12,969 bases of DNA from an uncultured Syntrophomonadaceae bacterium (GCA_944391275.1 CALXSZ010000181.1:1-12969); one strand, 5' to 3'; counted from the stretch's first letter, positions 6,576 through 12,969 are shown. The notes: generated from the letters alone by a model not told the origin. Numbers and translations are program-made.

Positions 6576-6581
6576 AGTATA
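6576..6581 (-). promoter_or_regulatory. possible -10 element of the ferritin-like gene
   Basis: TATACT on the minus strand about 43 nt before the ATG. No good -35 hexamer is present at the right distance; instead an imperfect inverted repeat GGTAAAAATAACC lies in that place (6591-6603) and might be a protein-binding site. Weak call. Confidence 0.3.
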
Positions 6582-6677
6582 TGCAAAAATGGTTATTTTT
6601 ACCCATAAATCCCCCAACCGGCCGGCAATTTTGTTTTTCACACAACCCCTACGGCTAAAAAAAGACTGGAAAAATTC

Positions 6678-6706
6678 TTGCATTTCTGATTGAGTTGTTT
6701 TATAAT
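6678..6706 (+). promoter_or_regulatory. promoter of the tRNA-Ala gene
   Basis: TTGCAT at 6678-6683, a 17-nt spacer, then consensus TATAAT at 6701-6706. The expected start near 6713 lies about 14 nt before the mature tRNA 5' end. Spacing and sequence are close to ideal for a stable-RNA promoter. Confidence 0.8.
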
Positions 6707-6726
6707 GAAGCTGTTATCAATTCTAT

Positions 6727-6802
6727 GGGCGAGTGGCTCAGCTGGGAGAGCATCGCGTTCGCAACGCGGGGGTCGTGGGTTCGAATCCCATCTCGTCCAC
6801 CA
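6727..6802 (+). tRNA. tRNA-Ala, anticodon CGC
   Basis: A 76-nt gene with encoded CCA. The acceptor GGGCGAG pairs with CTCGTCC and contains the G3:U70 wobble that marks alanine tRNAs. The D arm is GCTC...GAGC; the anticodon stem TCGCG/CGCGG encloses the loop TTCGCAA, giving anticodon CGC for codon GCG. The T arm has GTGGG, TTCGAAT, CCCAT. The discriminator base is A, followed by CCA at 6800-6802. All arms fold without mismatches beyond G-U pairs. It stands alone, with its own promoter and terminator. Confidence 0.96.
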
Positions 6803-6888
6803 AATTATTATAATTTAAAAATTTGACTATTCTCTGTTGAAAACAAGGGAATTTCTTCGTTGATGTTTTTATACAGATAATTCGTTTT

Positions 6889-6930
6889 AAAGCCACAGAT
6901 AGAAAAGGTGTTTCGATCTGTGGCTTTTTC
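6889..6930 (+). terminator. intrinsic terminator of the tRNA transcript
   Basis: A perfect 12-bp stem AAAGCCACAGAT (6889-6900) and ATCTGTGGCTTT (6916-6927) with a 15-nt loop; the T-run begins within the right arm and continues to 6929. It lies 86 nt after the tRNA CCA and no gene lies between. Confidence 0.88.
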
Positions 6931-7097
6931 TTTCTACAAGGCAGGATGTTTCTATGAGGATGGTAAACAGCCCCGACGCAATTTTAGCAACCAACGTGCG
7001 CTCATGCCGCAGAATACGCAACCACGCCATGGTTTTCCATTCTATCAAAGACTTACGACCATTCTCTTAGTGTCAGCGGTTTCCCTCTCCCCACCGC
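6931..7097. other. gene-less stretch between tRNA terminator and amidohydrolase gene
   Basis: No supported gene. A plus-strand frame of 72 codons (6908-7126) begins inside the terminator hairpin, has no ribosome site and no recognisable protein character. Nothing else is seen. Confidence 0.5.
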
Positions 7098-7130
7098 CCG
7101 CTTATTATTTCGCTGTAAAACAATAAGCGG
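7098..7130 (-). terminator. stem-loop just after the amidohydrolase gene
   Basis: CCGCTTATT (7098-7106) and AATAAGCGG (7122-7130) form a perfect 9-bp stem with a 15-nt loop, 6 nt beyond the stop codon on the minus strand. No U-tract follows on that strand, so it is either a poor terminator or a 3'-end stabilising hairpin for the operon transcript. Confidence 0.45.
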
Positions 7131-7136
7131 CGCTTT

Positions 7137-8321
7137 CTAAACGTTTCCGGATGATAATTTTTTCCATACAACTCCTGCATAAAGGCTTGCGCCCAAAACC
7201 AACGTGTTTTCATCTATGTCAAAGTTTCCATTATGCGCTGGATTCTGCGTGTTGGGAATTTCAGGATTTCCCGTGCCCAAATAAGCGTATGCGCCAGGCG
7301 CGTTACGCAAATATTCCGCGAAATCATCTCCTGCCAACGAAAACGCGCGATCCGTTACGACACGGCCTTCTCCCCAAAGTTGGTTGACCACATCGGATAC
7401 TTCCAAACATACCTGCGGGTCATTCAGCAAGGGCGATGCATAATCACGCCATACGATTTCGGCCGTTCCGCCGTAGTCGCTTGCCGTATGATACACGATC
7501 CGCGCGACGGCGTTTCGCATTTTCTCTCTTGTTTCATGAGACGCCGCTCGTATGGTTCCCTCCAGTACTGCGGTTTCGGCCAACGCATTATAGGTTGTTC
7601 CCGCATTCATTTTGCCCACCCCGATGATCAACGGTTCCACGGGCGAGGTACAGCGCGTAACCAACGACTGGAAAGCCACTACGGTTTGACAAGCAATATA
7701 CAGCGCATCCACACCCAAATGCGGCGTAGACACATGAGAAGATTTCCCGTGTACGACAAGACGAAAATGGTCCACCGACGCATTATTCCCTCCCGGTTTC
7801 ACACCAACCACCCCGCTGGGAAGATCAGGCGCGGTATGAAGCCCAAAAACGCGCTCCGCTCCTTCTAAAACCCCCGCTTCAATAAAAGGCTTTGCCCCTT
7901 GCCCAATTTCTTCTGCATGTTGAAAAATGAAACGGATCTCGCCTCTAAAAGCGAATTTGTTTCGGGCTAAGACCTTCGCCGCTCCCAAAAGGCAGGCCGT
8001 ATGGGCGTCATGCCCACAGGCATGCATCACGCCTGAAATTTGCGAGGCGTACGCGATGGGATTGGTTTCCTGAATCGGAAGAGCGTCAATATCCGCCCGC
8101 AGGACCAGCGCGCTATCATACGGTTCTTCTCCGCGCAGAACCCCCAAAACGCCCGTGTCGCCTATGCGCGTATGTTCAATTCCAAAGCGATCTAACTCCT
8201 CTTCGATGCGGCTTGCCGTCCAATATTCCTGTAAACTCAATTCCGGATGTCGATGAAACTCCCGACGCAGCGCAATCAAGTACGCTTTCTCGGCTTCGAT
8301 CTGTTTTCTTAGCTCGCGCAT
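7137..8321 (-). CDS. M20D family amidohydrolase (N-acyl amino acid hydrolase type)
   Basis: A cytoplasmic dimetal amidohydrolase of the M20D (IAA-amino acid hydrolase, hippurate hydrolase, N-acyl-amino acid amidohydrolase) group, which frees amino acids from N-acyl forms. It has 394 residues, the usual length. REFHRHPELSLQE (20-32) is the family's opening motif. Metal ligands are visible as MHACGHDAH (C102, H104), QHAEEIGQGA (E137/E138), GLHTAPDLPSG (H162) and NPAHNGNFDIDE (H363). The lid/dimerisation domain starts near FRLVVHGKSSHVSTPHLGVDA (186-206). ATG 8321 follows AAAGGAGG by 7 nt. It is the last gene of the right-arm run, 49 nt after the aminotransferase stop. Substrate is not set by sequence: N-acetyl, N-formyl or other acyl amino acids are possible, and N-acetyl-diaminopimelate is a less likely alternative. 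The link to methionine rests on the nearby Met transporter only. Confidence 0.9.
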   Translation of the reverse strand: MRELRKQIEAEKAYLIALRREFHRHPELSLQEYWTASRIEEELDRFGIEHTRIGDTGVLGVLRGEEPYDSALVLRADIDALPIQETNPIAYASQISGVMHACGHDAHTACLLGAAKVLARNKFAFRGEIRFIFQHAEEIGQGAKPFIEAGVLEGAERVFGLHTAPDLPSGVVGVKPGGNNASVDHFRLVVHGKSSHVSTPHLGVDALYIACQTVVAFQSLVTRCTSPVEPLIIGVGKMNAGTTYNALAETAVLEGTIRAASHETREKMRNAVARIVYHTASDYGGTAEIVWRDYASPLLNDPQVCLEVSDVVNQLWGEGRVVTDRAFSLAGDDFAEYLRNAPGAYAYLGTGNPEIPNTQNPAHNGNFDIDENTLVLGASLYAGVVWKKLSSGNV

Positions 8322-8334
8322 AGAAAGACCTCCT

Positions 8335-8385
8335 TTTTAACGCTTACTGCCTTTTAGCGCTTATTCCCTTTTAGCGCCTATTTCT
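8335..8385. repeat. three tandem 17-bp imperfect repeats
   Basis: Copies at 8335-8351, 8352-8368 and 8369-8385, plus-strand consensus TTTTAGCGCTTATTCCC with 2-4 differences. They span the 3' end and stop of the aminotransferase gene and the spacer up to the amidohydrolase ribosome site. On the minus strand each copy contains AGCGCTAA-like sequence and ends in AAAAG. The array looks like a recent tandem duplication at the gene junction. Confidence 0.75.
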
Positions 8386-9549
8386 TTTTGGCGGAATTTT
8401 TTCTCGTAGCCGTTCTAAACGATTCAGCGCTTCTAATAAGGTTTCATCCCGCTTGGCAAAATGAAATCGAATCAGGTTCTGAACGGGTTCCCGGAAAAAG
8501 CTGGAGCCAGGTACCGCGCCCACCCCTACTTCTCGGGCCATCTCTTCACAAAATTCAAGATCGCTTTCATAGCCAAACTCAGAAATATCCATGAGCACAT
8601 AGTATGCGCCTTCCGGCGTCGTATGGGCCAGTTTCAGGTCATCCAATCCCTTTAGAAATAAATCGCGCTTGTGCGTATATTTTGCTATAAGATCATCGTA
8701 ATAATCCTGTGAGAATTTTAGTCCCGGAATCACCGCCTCCTGTAAAGGAGCCGCCGCGCCCACAGTTAAGAAATCATGCACTTTTTTGATGCGCTCCGTG
8801 ATCTCTGCCGGAGCAATGGTATAACCCAACCGCCAGCCTGTAATCGAGTATGTCTTGGAGAGGGAGGAACAAGCGATCGTACGCTCCCACATGCCGGGCA
8901 GGGTAGAAAAATAAGTATGTTTGTGGGGCGCATAGACAATGTGTTCATATACTTCGTCCGTGATGACATAAGCGTCATACTTTTGCGCCAAATCGGCAAT
9001 CATTTCTAATTCCGCGCGAGAAAACACCTTGCCGCAGGGGTTCGAGGGATTACATAAAATAAGCGCTTTGGGCTTCTGACGGAAAGCGTCCTCCAAAACA
9101 TCGGGAGAAAAACAAAAGTTCGGCGGCTCCAGCGGTACATAGATCGGTTCGGCGCCCGCTAAGATCGTATCCGCGCCATAGTTTTCATAAAAAGGCGAAA
9201 ATACGATGACCTTGTCGCCCGGATTGGCTACGGTCATCATCGCCGCCATCATGGCTTCCGTACTGCCGCAAGTTGTGACGATCTCGCTGTTTGGATCAAT
9301 CGAACGTCCCATATAAAAGGACTGTTTTGCTGCCAACGCTTCCCGGAAATTTTGCGCGCCCCACGTGATGGAATACTGGTGAAAATCCTCGTGCGCAACC
9401 TGCTCCAGTCGATCCAGGATCGCTTTGGGCGGTTCAAAATCCGGAAACCCTTGGGAAAGGTTTACAGCCTGATACTGATTTGAAATTCGAGTCATACGCC
9501 GAATGACGGAATCGGTAAAACAAGCTGTACGATCAGAGAGCTTTTGCAT
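8371..9549 (-). CDS. PLP-dependent class I/II aminotransferase (kynurenine/methionine aminotransferase-like)
   Basis: A fold-type I aminotransferase that moves an amino group between an amino acid and a 2-oxo acid. It has 392 residues, the normal length. The N-terminal NLSQGFPDFEPP (30-41) is typical of the subgroup containing KAT/glutamine transaminase K and the methionine aminotransferase YbdL. PLP site: GSTEA (95-99), NPSNPCG (168-174, N170), ITDEVY (196-201, D198, Y201), SSLSKTYSITGWRLGY (228-243) with the Schiff-base lysine K232, and R361 in LIRFHFAK, which should bind the substrate carboxylate. ATG 9549 has AGGAGG 8 nt upstream. It lies between metQ (425 nt upstream) and the amidohydrolase gene (49 nt downstream). 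Substrate is not proven; a hydrophobic or aromatic amino acid, or methionine, fits subgroup and context. Its stop lies within the 17-bp repeat array. Confidence 0.9.
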   Translation of the reverse strand: MQKLSDRTACFTDSVIRRMTRISNQYQAVNLSQGFPDFEPPKAILDRLEQVAHEDFHQYSITWGAQNFREALAAKQSFYMGRSIDPNSEIVTTCGSTEAMMAAMMTVANPGDKVIVFSPFYENYGADTILAGAEPIYVPLEPPNFCFSPDVLEDAFRQKPKALILCNPSNPCGKVFSRAELEMIADLAQKYDAYVITDEVYEHIVYAPHKHTYFSTLPGMWERTIACSSLSKTYSITGWRLGYTIAPAEITERIKKVHDFLTVGAAAPLQEAVIPGLKFSQDYYDDLIAKYTHKRDLFLKGLDDLKLAHTTPEGAYYVLMDISEFGYESDLEFCEEMAREVGVGAVPGSSFFREPVQNLIRFHFAKRDETLLEALNRLERLREKIPPKRNRR

Positions 9550-9974
9550 ATTTGATTCCTCCTAATACGATGAGATTTTGGGCCATCTGGCGCTAAGGCG
9601 CTCACATTCAACGCGCCCTCCTGACAACCCATTAATGGGCGGGCGTCTCAGAGATCGTTCGCCGTCGTCTTTAACGGAGATTCCCCTCCACGATTTAAAA
9701 CGAAACGATTCATCAACCCGCGTCTCTTCCTGTCTTGCGCATTGTTTCAAACGACGCTTACGGAAATGTTCCGTACCATTCAGTAGAGTAACGGCCAATT
9801 TCCCCAACGCCGCCCCTTCTCGCCCTGCGGTTCGCTAAGCAAGGCAAAAAACGAGACGCCCTTATCTATCATCATTGCTTTAAAATACGGAATTTCGGTT
9901 TTCTGCAAAATCCTCCCGCAGAGAAAGATCCGTCAATTCCTATAGAAAATCGATCAGCCAACGCTGTAGGGCCA
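9550..9974 (-). other. 425-nt hairpin-rich intergenic region before the aminotransferase gene
   Basis: No supported gene. On the minus strand, the leader side of the aminotransferase gene, there is an array of short hairpins. TACGGAA/TTCCGTA with a 3-nt loop lies at 9759-9775. The perfect palindrome CCCATTAATGGG at 9628-9639 is enclosed by CGCCC/GGGCG (9614-9618 with 9641-9645). TCTGC/GCAGA lies near 9903-9923. A doubled GGCGCT occurs at 9589-9602. Several frames are open across the region (minus 9562-9807, plus 9578-9838), rich in Arg and Glu and unlike normal proteins. No S-box, T-box or intrinsic terminator could be confirmed. It may be a structured leader or a dispersed repeat element. 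Confidence 0.45.
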
Positions 9975-10847
9975 TTACTCCGCCATCAAATCTTGATCCC
10001 AGCCAACTTTGATGAAGTACCCGCCGAACGTTTCGTTGAACACATTTTCCGTTTCATCCGACTGGAAAGCTTCGATGACTTGATTATAGACGGCTGCTTT
10101 ATCTGCATCTTCCAAGTCGGCTGTACGTGCTGCAATAATGTTCCAATATTCTTCCACATCTAAAACGGAATCTTGATAGATGGCCTCTTCGGTCTTTAAC
10201 CCAAAGTCCAGCGCATAGTTGCCATTTATAATGGCTGCAGCAACATCCGGCAAAGCGGAAGCCAGAACGTTCGCCTTTAATTCTTCGATCTCAATTCCCA
10301 CATTATAAGTCTCGATATCGTCAATCGTAGGGCTAAATCCGGCTTCCGGATTCAACGTGATCAAGCCCGCCGCTTCCAAAACCTTTAGCGCCCGGCCGCC
10401 GTTGGTCAAGTCGTCGGGAATGGCTACAACGTCCCCATCTTGCAATTCTTCTACCGAAGAAACTTTCTGGGAATACAGATTCAAAGGAATAATAAAGGTA
10501 TTTCCAATAGCTTGGATCTCATAACCATAGTTGTCAATCTCACTTTGCAAATAGATGCGGTGTTGGAAAGAGTTCAGATCGATCTCGCCGTTCGCCAGCG
10601 CATTGTTCGGGGTCACATAGTCGGAGAACTGAACGATCTCCAGATTGATGCCCTGCTCCTTTAGCGTCTCCTGGGCGGGTTTCCACAGATCTTCATAGAT
10701 GCCTCCGACTACGCCCAGCTTGACGGTAACCGTTTCGGCGCCTTGTCCTTCCGCCGACGTTTCCTCCCCGGAACCTCCGCAAGCCGTCAGCGCCAGCGGC
10801 AGAACCGCAATGGCAAGAATTTGTAATAAAAGTTTTCTGAGTTTCAT
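9975..10847 (-). CDS. metQ: MetQ, methionine ABC transporter substrate-binding lipoprotein
   Basis: The surface-anchored solute receptor of the MetNIQ importer (NlpA family), binding L- or D-methionine or short Met-containing compounds. It has 290 residues. The signal ends in the lipobox LALTAC with lipidated C23, followed by an acidic, Gly-rich linker. The mature domain has family landmarks: VKLGVVGGIYEDLWKPAQ near residue 43, IEIVQFSDYV-type sequence (LEIVQFSDYVTPNNALANGE), IDLNSFQHRIYL, and DVVAIPDDLTNGGRALKVLEAAGLI. ATG 10847 is chosen because GGAGG lies 9 nt before it and MKLRKLLLQ is a proper lipoprotein signal; a longer frame would overlap the dehydrogenase gene. It starts 17 nt after the dehydrogenase stop. 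Confidence 0.94.
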   Translation of the reverse strand: MKLRKLLLQILAIAVLPLALTACGGSGEETSAEGQGAETVTVKLGVVGGIYEDLWKPAQETLKEQGINLEIVQFSDYVTPNNALANGEIDLNSFQHRIYLQSEIDNYGYEIQAIGNTFIIPLNLYSQKVSSVEELQDGDVVAIPDDLTNGGRALKVLEAAGLITLNPEAGFSPTIDDIETYNVGIEIEELKANVLASALPDVAAAIINGNYALDFGLKTEEAIYQDSVLDVEEYWNIIAARTADLEDADKAAVYNQVIEAFQSDETENVFNETFGGYFIKVGWDQDLMAE

Positions 10848-10864
10848 TATTTTTTCCTCCAATT

Positions 10865-11824
10865 CTATAAAGTTAATGAAAGTTGAAAGTTTTCCTTCAT
10901 GGTTTTGCAAGAAGCCGCAAACTGCTCGGCTTCCTCTTGCGTAAGGTTTAACTCGATAATTTCCGCAACGCCATGGCGGTTCAGCAAAGCTGGAACGCTG
11001 GCATAGACGTCCCGCTGCCCGTATTGCCCGTCCAGAAGAACCGAGACCGGAAGAATCCGGTTTTCATCGTGGAAAATCGCTCGAACCACTTGCGCAATAG
11101 AAGCGCCGATGCCGAATTCTGTCGAACCCTTTCCGCCTAAGATCGTCCAGCCGCCTGCCTTTCCGGCGTCGGCAATCGCTTTTAAGTCCAGCTTTCCATA
11201 TGTGTCCGGGTATTCTCGTTGAAGCTCATAAAGCGGCTTTCCGGCGATGGTCACAGCCGACCATGGTACCATTTGGCTCTCGCCATGTTCCCCTAAAGCA
11301 TACGCGCAAATGGATTTTTGATCGACCCCAGTTGCTTCCGCAAGCGCCCGCCGCAAGCGCCCGGAATCCAACGTGGTGCTGGTCGAGAGAATACGCTTAC
11401 TCGGCCAGTTTAGCTGATGCTGAATGTAATGCGTCACAACGTCCGCCGGATTAGAAATATTCAACAAGATTCCGGAAAAATCCGACTTTCGTATGCCCTC
11501 CGTTACATCTTTCATCACGTCGATCGTCTGGCGCAACGTGTCCACGCGCGTCTGTCCTTTCCTCATATCCGGCAAAGGGCCCGCCGCCACAATCAGAAAT
11601 TGCGCATCCGCAGCGTCGGAGTAATCGCCAGCCCGGATCACCGCCCGGTGGGGAAGGTAAACTGTGGCGTCAAAAATATCCAACGCCTGCGCTTCAGCCT
11701 TTTTCCGATCCACGTCGATATAGACGATTTCCTCCGCCAGTCCCTGAGAAACCAGTTCATAGCCAGCATGCGAACCGACATGCCCAGCTCCCACAATAAC
11801 GATTTTTCTTCTTTGAATATCCAT
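10865..11824 (-). CDS. L-2-hydroxyacid dehydrogenase of the LDH / L-2-hydroxyisocaproate dehydrogenase family
   Basis: An NAD-dependent enzyme of the lactate/malate dehydrogenase superfamily, interconverting 2-oxo acids and L-2-hydroxy acids. It has 319 residues. The Rossmann motif VGAGHVGSHA is at 11-20, with D37 (YIDVD) for NAD binding. Catalytic residues present: R93 (LDH R109), D153 and R156 (LDH D168, R171) in TLDSGRLRRAL, and H180 in LGEHGESQ (LDH H195). The specificity loop reads AGPLPDMRKGQTR where LDH has AGANQKPGETR: two residues longer, with the lactate-specific Gln absent (Met or nearby residue instead) and no malate-type Arg at that place. This points to a larger, hydrophobic substrate, as in L-hicDH. 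ATG 11824 has AAGGAAG 8 nt upstream. It sits between metI (15 nt) and metQ (17 nt). A plain lactate dehydrogenase role is the alternative. Confidence 0.85.
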   Translation of the reverse strand: MDIQRRKIVIVGAGHVGSHAGYELVSQGLAEEIVYIDVDRKKAEAQALDIFDATVYLPHRAVIRAGDYSDAADAQFLIVAAGPLPDMRKGQTRVDTLRQTIDVMKDVTEGIRKSDFSGILLNISNPADVVTHYIQHQLNWPSKRILSTSTTLDSGRLRRALAEATGVDQKSICAYALGEHGESQMVPWSAVTIAGKPLYELQREYPDTYGKLDLKAIADAGKAGGWTILGGKGSTEFGIGASIAQVVRAIFHDENRILPVSVLLDGQYGQRDVYASVPALLNRHGVAEIIELNLTQEEAEQFAASCKTMKENFQLSLTL

Positions 11825-11839
11825 CGCAAGCACTTCCTT

Positions 11840-12520
11840 TTAATGCGTATTTTTTTTCACGACGCTTCCGCCGATGAACTCAAATATACAAACGATCACG
11901 ACCAAAACGAATACGGTTACATTCGTTACGTCCGCCATGTTTCGATCGTGCCCATAGCGGATGGCAAAGTCCCCTAGGCCGCCCGCGCCTACCACGCCAG
12001 CCATCGCGGTCAGATTCAACAAACTAATCGCCGTAATGGTCGTTCCGCGGGCAATGGAGGCAATACTCTCCTTCAGATAAACGCGGAAAATAATCCCGAC
12101 CGGACTGGAACCCATGGATAAAGCTGCTTCGATCAATCCGTGATCGATCTCAGCCAAGGCGCTTTCCACTTGCCGGGAAAAGAAAGGAACTGTCCCAAAT
12201 ACCAGGGGGACAATCGCTCCCTGCACATAAATCGCCGTCCCCATGATTGCTCTTGAGATCGGAAGCACCCAAGTCAGAAGGATAATAAAAGGGATCGACC
12301 GAAATAAGCTGATGAGTTTATCCAGAATTTGATAAGCCACTTTGTTCTCCAAAATCGCCCCTGGCTTGGTTACCGTGATCAGAACGCCGAGGGTAAGTCC
12401 TAACACGAAGGAGATCGAGCCCGACCATATGACCATCAGTAACGTATCGCCAATGGCTTCAAAAAAATCGGGCAGTTTATCCATCACATTCGGAAACAGT
12501 TTCGTCAGAAGTTCTTGCAT
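11840..12520 (-). CDS. metI: MetI, methionine ABC transporter permease
   Basis: The inner-membrane subunit of the MetNIQ importer. It has 226 residues with about five hydrophobic segments. The EAA loop that contacts the ATPase reads EAALSMGSSPVGIIFRVYLK (131-150). Other family motifs are LFRSIPFIILLTWVLPISR (72-90), TTITAISLLNLTAMAGVVGAGGLGDFA (160-186) and RYGHDRN. ATG 12520 has a near-perfect GGAGGTGATC site 4 nt before it (9 nt from GGAGG). Its first 44 nt overlap the end of metN. It ends 15 nt before the dehydrogenase start. Confidence 0.95.
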   Translation of the reverse strand: MQELLTKLFPNVMDKLPDFFEAIGDTLLMVIWSGSISFVLGLTLGVLITVTKPGAILENKVAYQILDKLISLFRSIPFIILLTWVLPISRAIMGTAIYVQGAIVPLVFGTVPFFSRQVESALAEIDHGLIEAALSMGSSPVGIIFRVYLKESIASIARGTTITAISLLNLTAMAGVVGAGGLGDFAIRYGHDRNMADVTNVTVFVLVVIVCIFEFIGGSVVKKNTH

Positions 12521-12969
12521 CTTTGATCACCTCCACTCCAACATTTTTTTCTTTCAGATAAGCAATGGCCTTTTCAATCCGCTGCCGTTCTCCACTGACA
12601 ATCGCAACCGTTCCTCCGATCAGCGCGTCCTGGACGATCTCAATATCGGCAAAAATGATATTCAGGCTGATATGAAATTGCTGGGTCACGGTGGAAATTA
12701 ACGGTTCAGAAACATTTCGCTGGATATACGACAGGCGAACGATAAGTTCTCCTGGATTCAATCGCGTTACCGGCGAGTCCGCTGCAATGAGTTCCTCGAC
12801 TTTCTGAAGATTCGACGTGGTCCGGATAAAATTCTGCGTAATCGGTTGCTGCGGGTTTGCAAAAATCGAGAACACTTCGCCCTGTTCGACAATGCGTCCG
12901 TGTTCCATGACCGCGACGCGATCACAAATTTCTTTAACAACCGCCATTTCATGTGTGATAATCACAATC
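12477..12969 (-). CDS. metN: MetN, methionine ABC transporter ATPase, 5' end outside the window
   Basis: The C-terminal about 164 residues of the ATPase that drives methionine import. The visible part starts at the H-loop IVIITHEMAVVKEICDRVAVME, with the switch histidine, then HGRIVEQGEVFSIFANPQQP. It ends in a NIL regulatory domain (GELIVRLSYIQRNVSEPLISTVTQQF, then VQDALIGGTVAIVSGERQRIEKAIAYLKEKNVGVEVI), where bound methionine inhibits transport in characterised MetN proteins. Walker A, signature and Walker B lie beyond base 12969. The codon at 12963-12965 is GTG and is an internal valine here, not a start. The last 14 residues read through the beginning of metI in another frame, a 44-nt overlap that suggests tight translational coupling. 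Confidence 0.94.
   Translation of the reverse strand, partial: IVIITHEMAVVKEICDRVAVMEHGRIVEQGEVFSIFANPQQPITQNFIRTTSNLQKVEELIAADSPVTRLNPGELIVRLSYIQRNVSEPLISTVTQQFHISLNIIFADIEIVQDALIGGTVAIVSGERQRIEKAIAYLKEKNVGVEVIKDARTSDETVSECDG

Noticed and set aside
6908..7126. 72-residue plus-strand open frame
   Set aside because: It begins inside the tRNA terminator hairpin, has no ribosome site and no protein-family character.
7233..7868. 211-residue plus-strand open frame opposite the amidohydrolase gene
   Set aside because: A long antisense shadow of a clearly real M20D gene, rich in Arg and His, with no start signals.
9755..9785. T-box-like TGGTAC sequence on the minus strand
   Set aside because: Only the core TGGTAC is present; the flanking GGG...CCGCG of the T-box, a specifier stem and a terminator were not found, and the bases are better explained by the TACGGAA/TTCCGTA hairpin.
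9562..9807. 81-residue minus-strand open frame ending just before the aminotransferase gene
   Set aside because: No ribosome site, Arg-rich composition without a recognisable family, and the same DNA folds into several hairpins and is open on the other strand as well.
9850..9870. CTTATC near 9861 as a start of an S-box (SAM-I) riboswitch
   Set aside because: It is on the strand opposite to the genes and lacks the GGGACTGGC and GAAACC-type conserved blocks; no S-box was found before the aminotransferase gene.
1..12969. CRISPR arrays, insertion sequences, phage or toxin-antitoxin genes
   Set aside because: No regularly spaced repeats, transposase or integrase motifs, terminal inverted repeats or paired small toxin-antitoxin frames were seen on either strand.

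Overview
The window reads like the end of a short-read assembly contig from a low-to-moderate GC Firmicute. MinCDE together with RodA and an M50 metalloprotease in one run suggests a Negativicutes or Clostridia-type anaerobe, but nothing here fixes the genus. The first 28 bases are Illumina adapter sequence, so the biological sequence starts at about base 29.

Left arm (29-3802, all minus strand, read right to left): a cell division and envelope cluster minC-minD-minE-rodA, then a 56-residue single-pass membrane protein, then an M50 (SpoIVFB-like) protease cut off by the contig end. MinC, MinD and MinE place the division septum, and RodA polymerises glycan strands. The small membrane protein sits where related clusters often carry an M23/SpoIVFA-like partner of the protease. 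The mreBCD and class B PBP genes often found before minC are absent.

Middle (3803-7136): a divergent intergenic region with a plausible sigma-70 promoter leads to an exported SleB-like (Hydrolase_2) protein on the plus strand. About 420 nt follow without a recognisable gene. A strong bidirectional terminator then ends a minus-strand gene for an unusual ferritin-like protein with three Glu/His helix pairs. Divergent from it lies a tRNA-Ala (anticodon CGC) with its own promoter and terminator.

Right arm (7137-12969, all minus strand): in transcription order metN (5' end beyond the window), metI, an L-lactate/L-2-hydroxyisocaproate-type dehydrogenase, metQ, a 425-nt hairpin-rich gap, a class I/II aminotransferase, and an M20D amidohydrolase. 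The dehydrogenase lies between metI and metQ with gaps of only 15 and 17 nt, so it is almost certainly co-transcribed with the importer. Together these genes could import methionine or a related compound, remove an N-acyl group, transaminate to the 2-oxo acid, and interconvert 2-oxo acid and L-2-hydroxy acid. This gene set is the best candidate in the window for an undescribed functional unit. The methionine-related assignment is inference from context.
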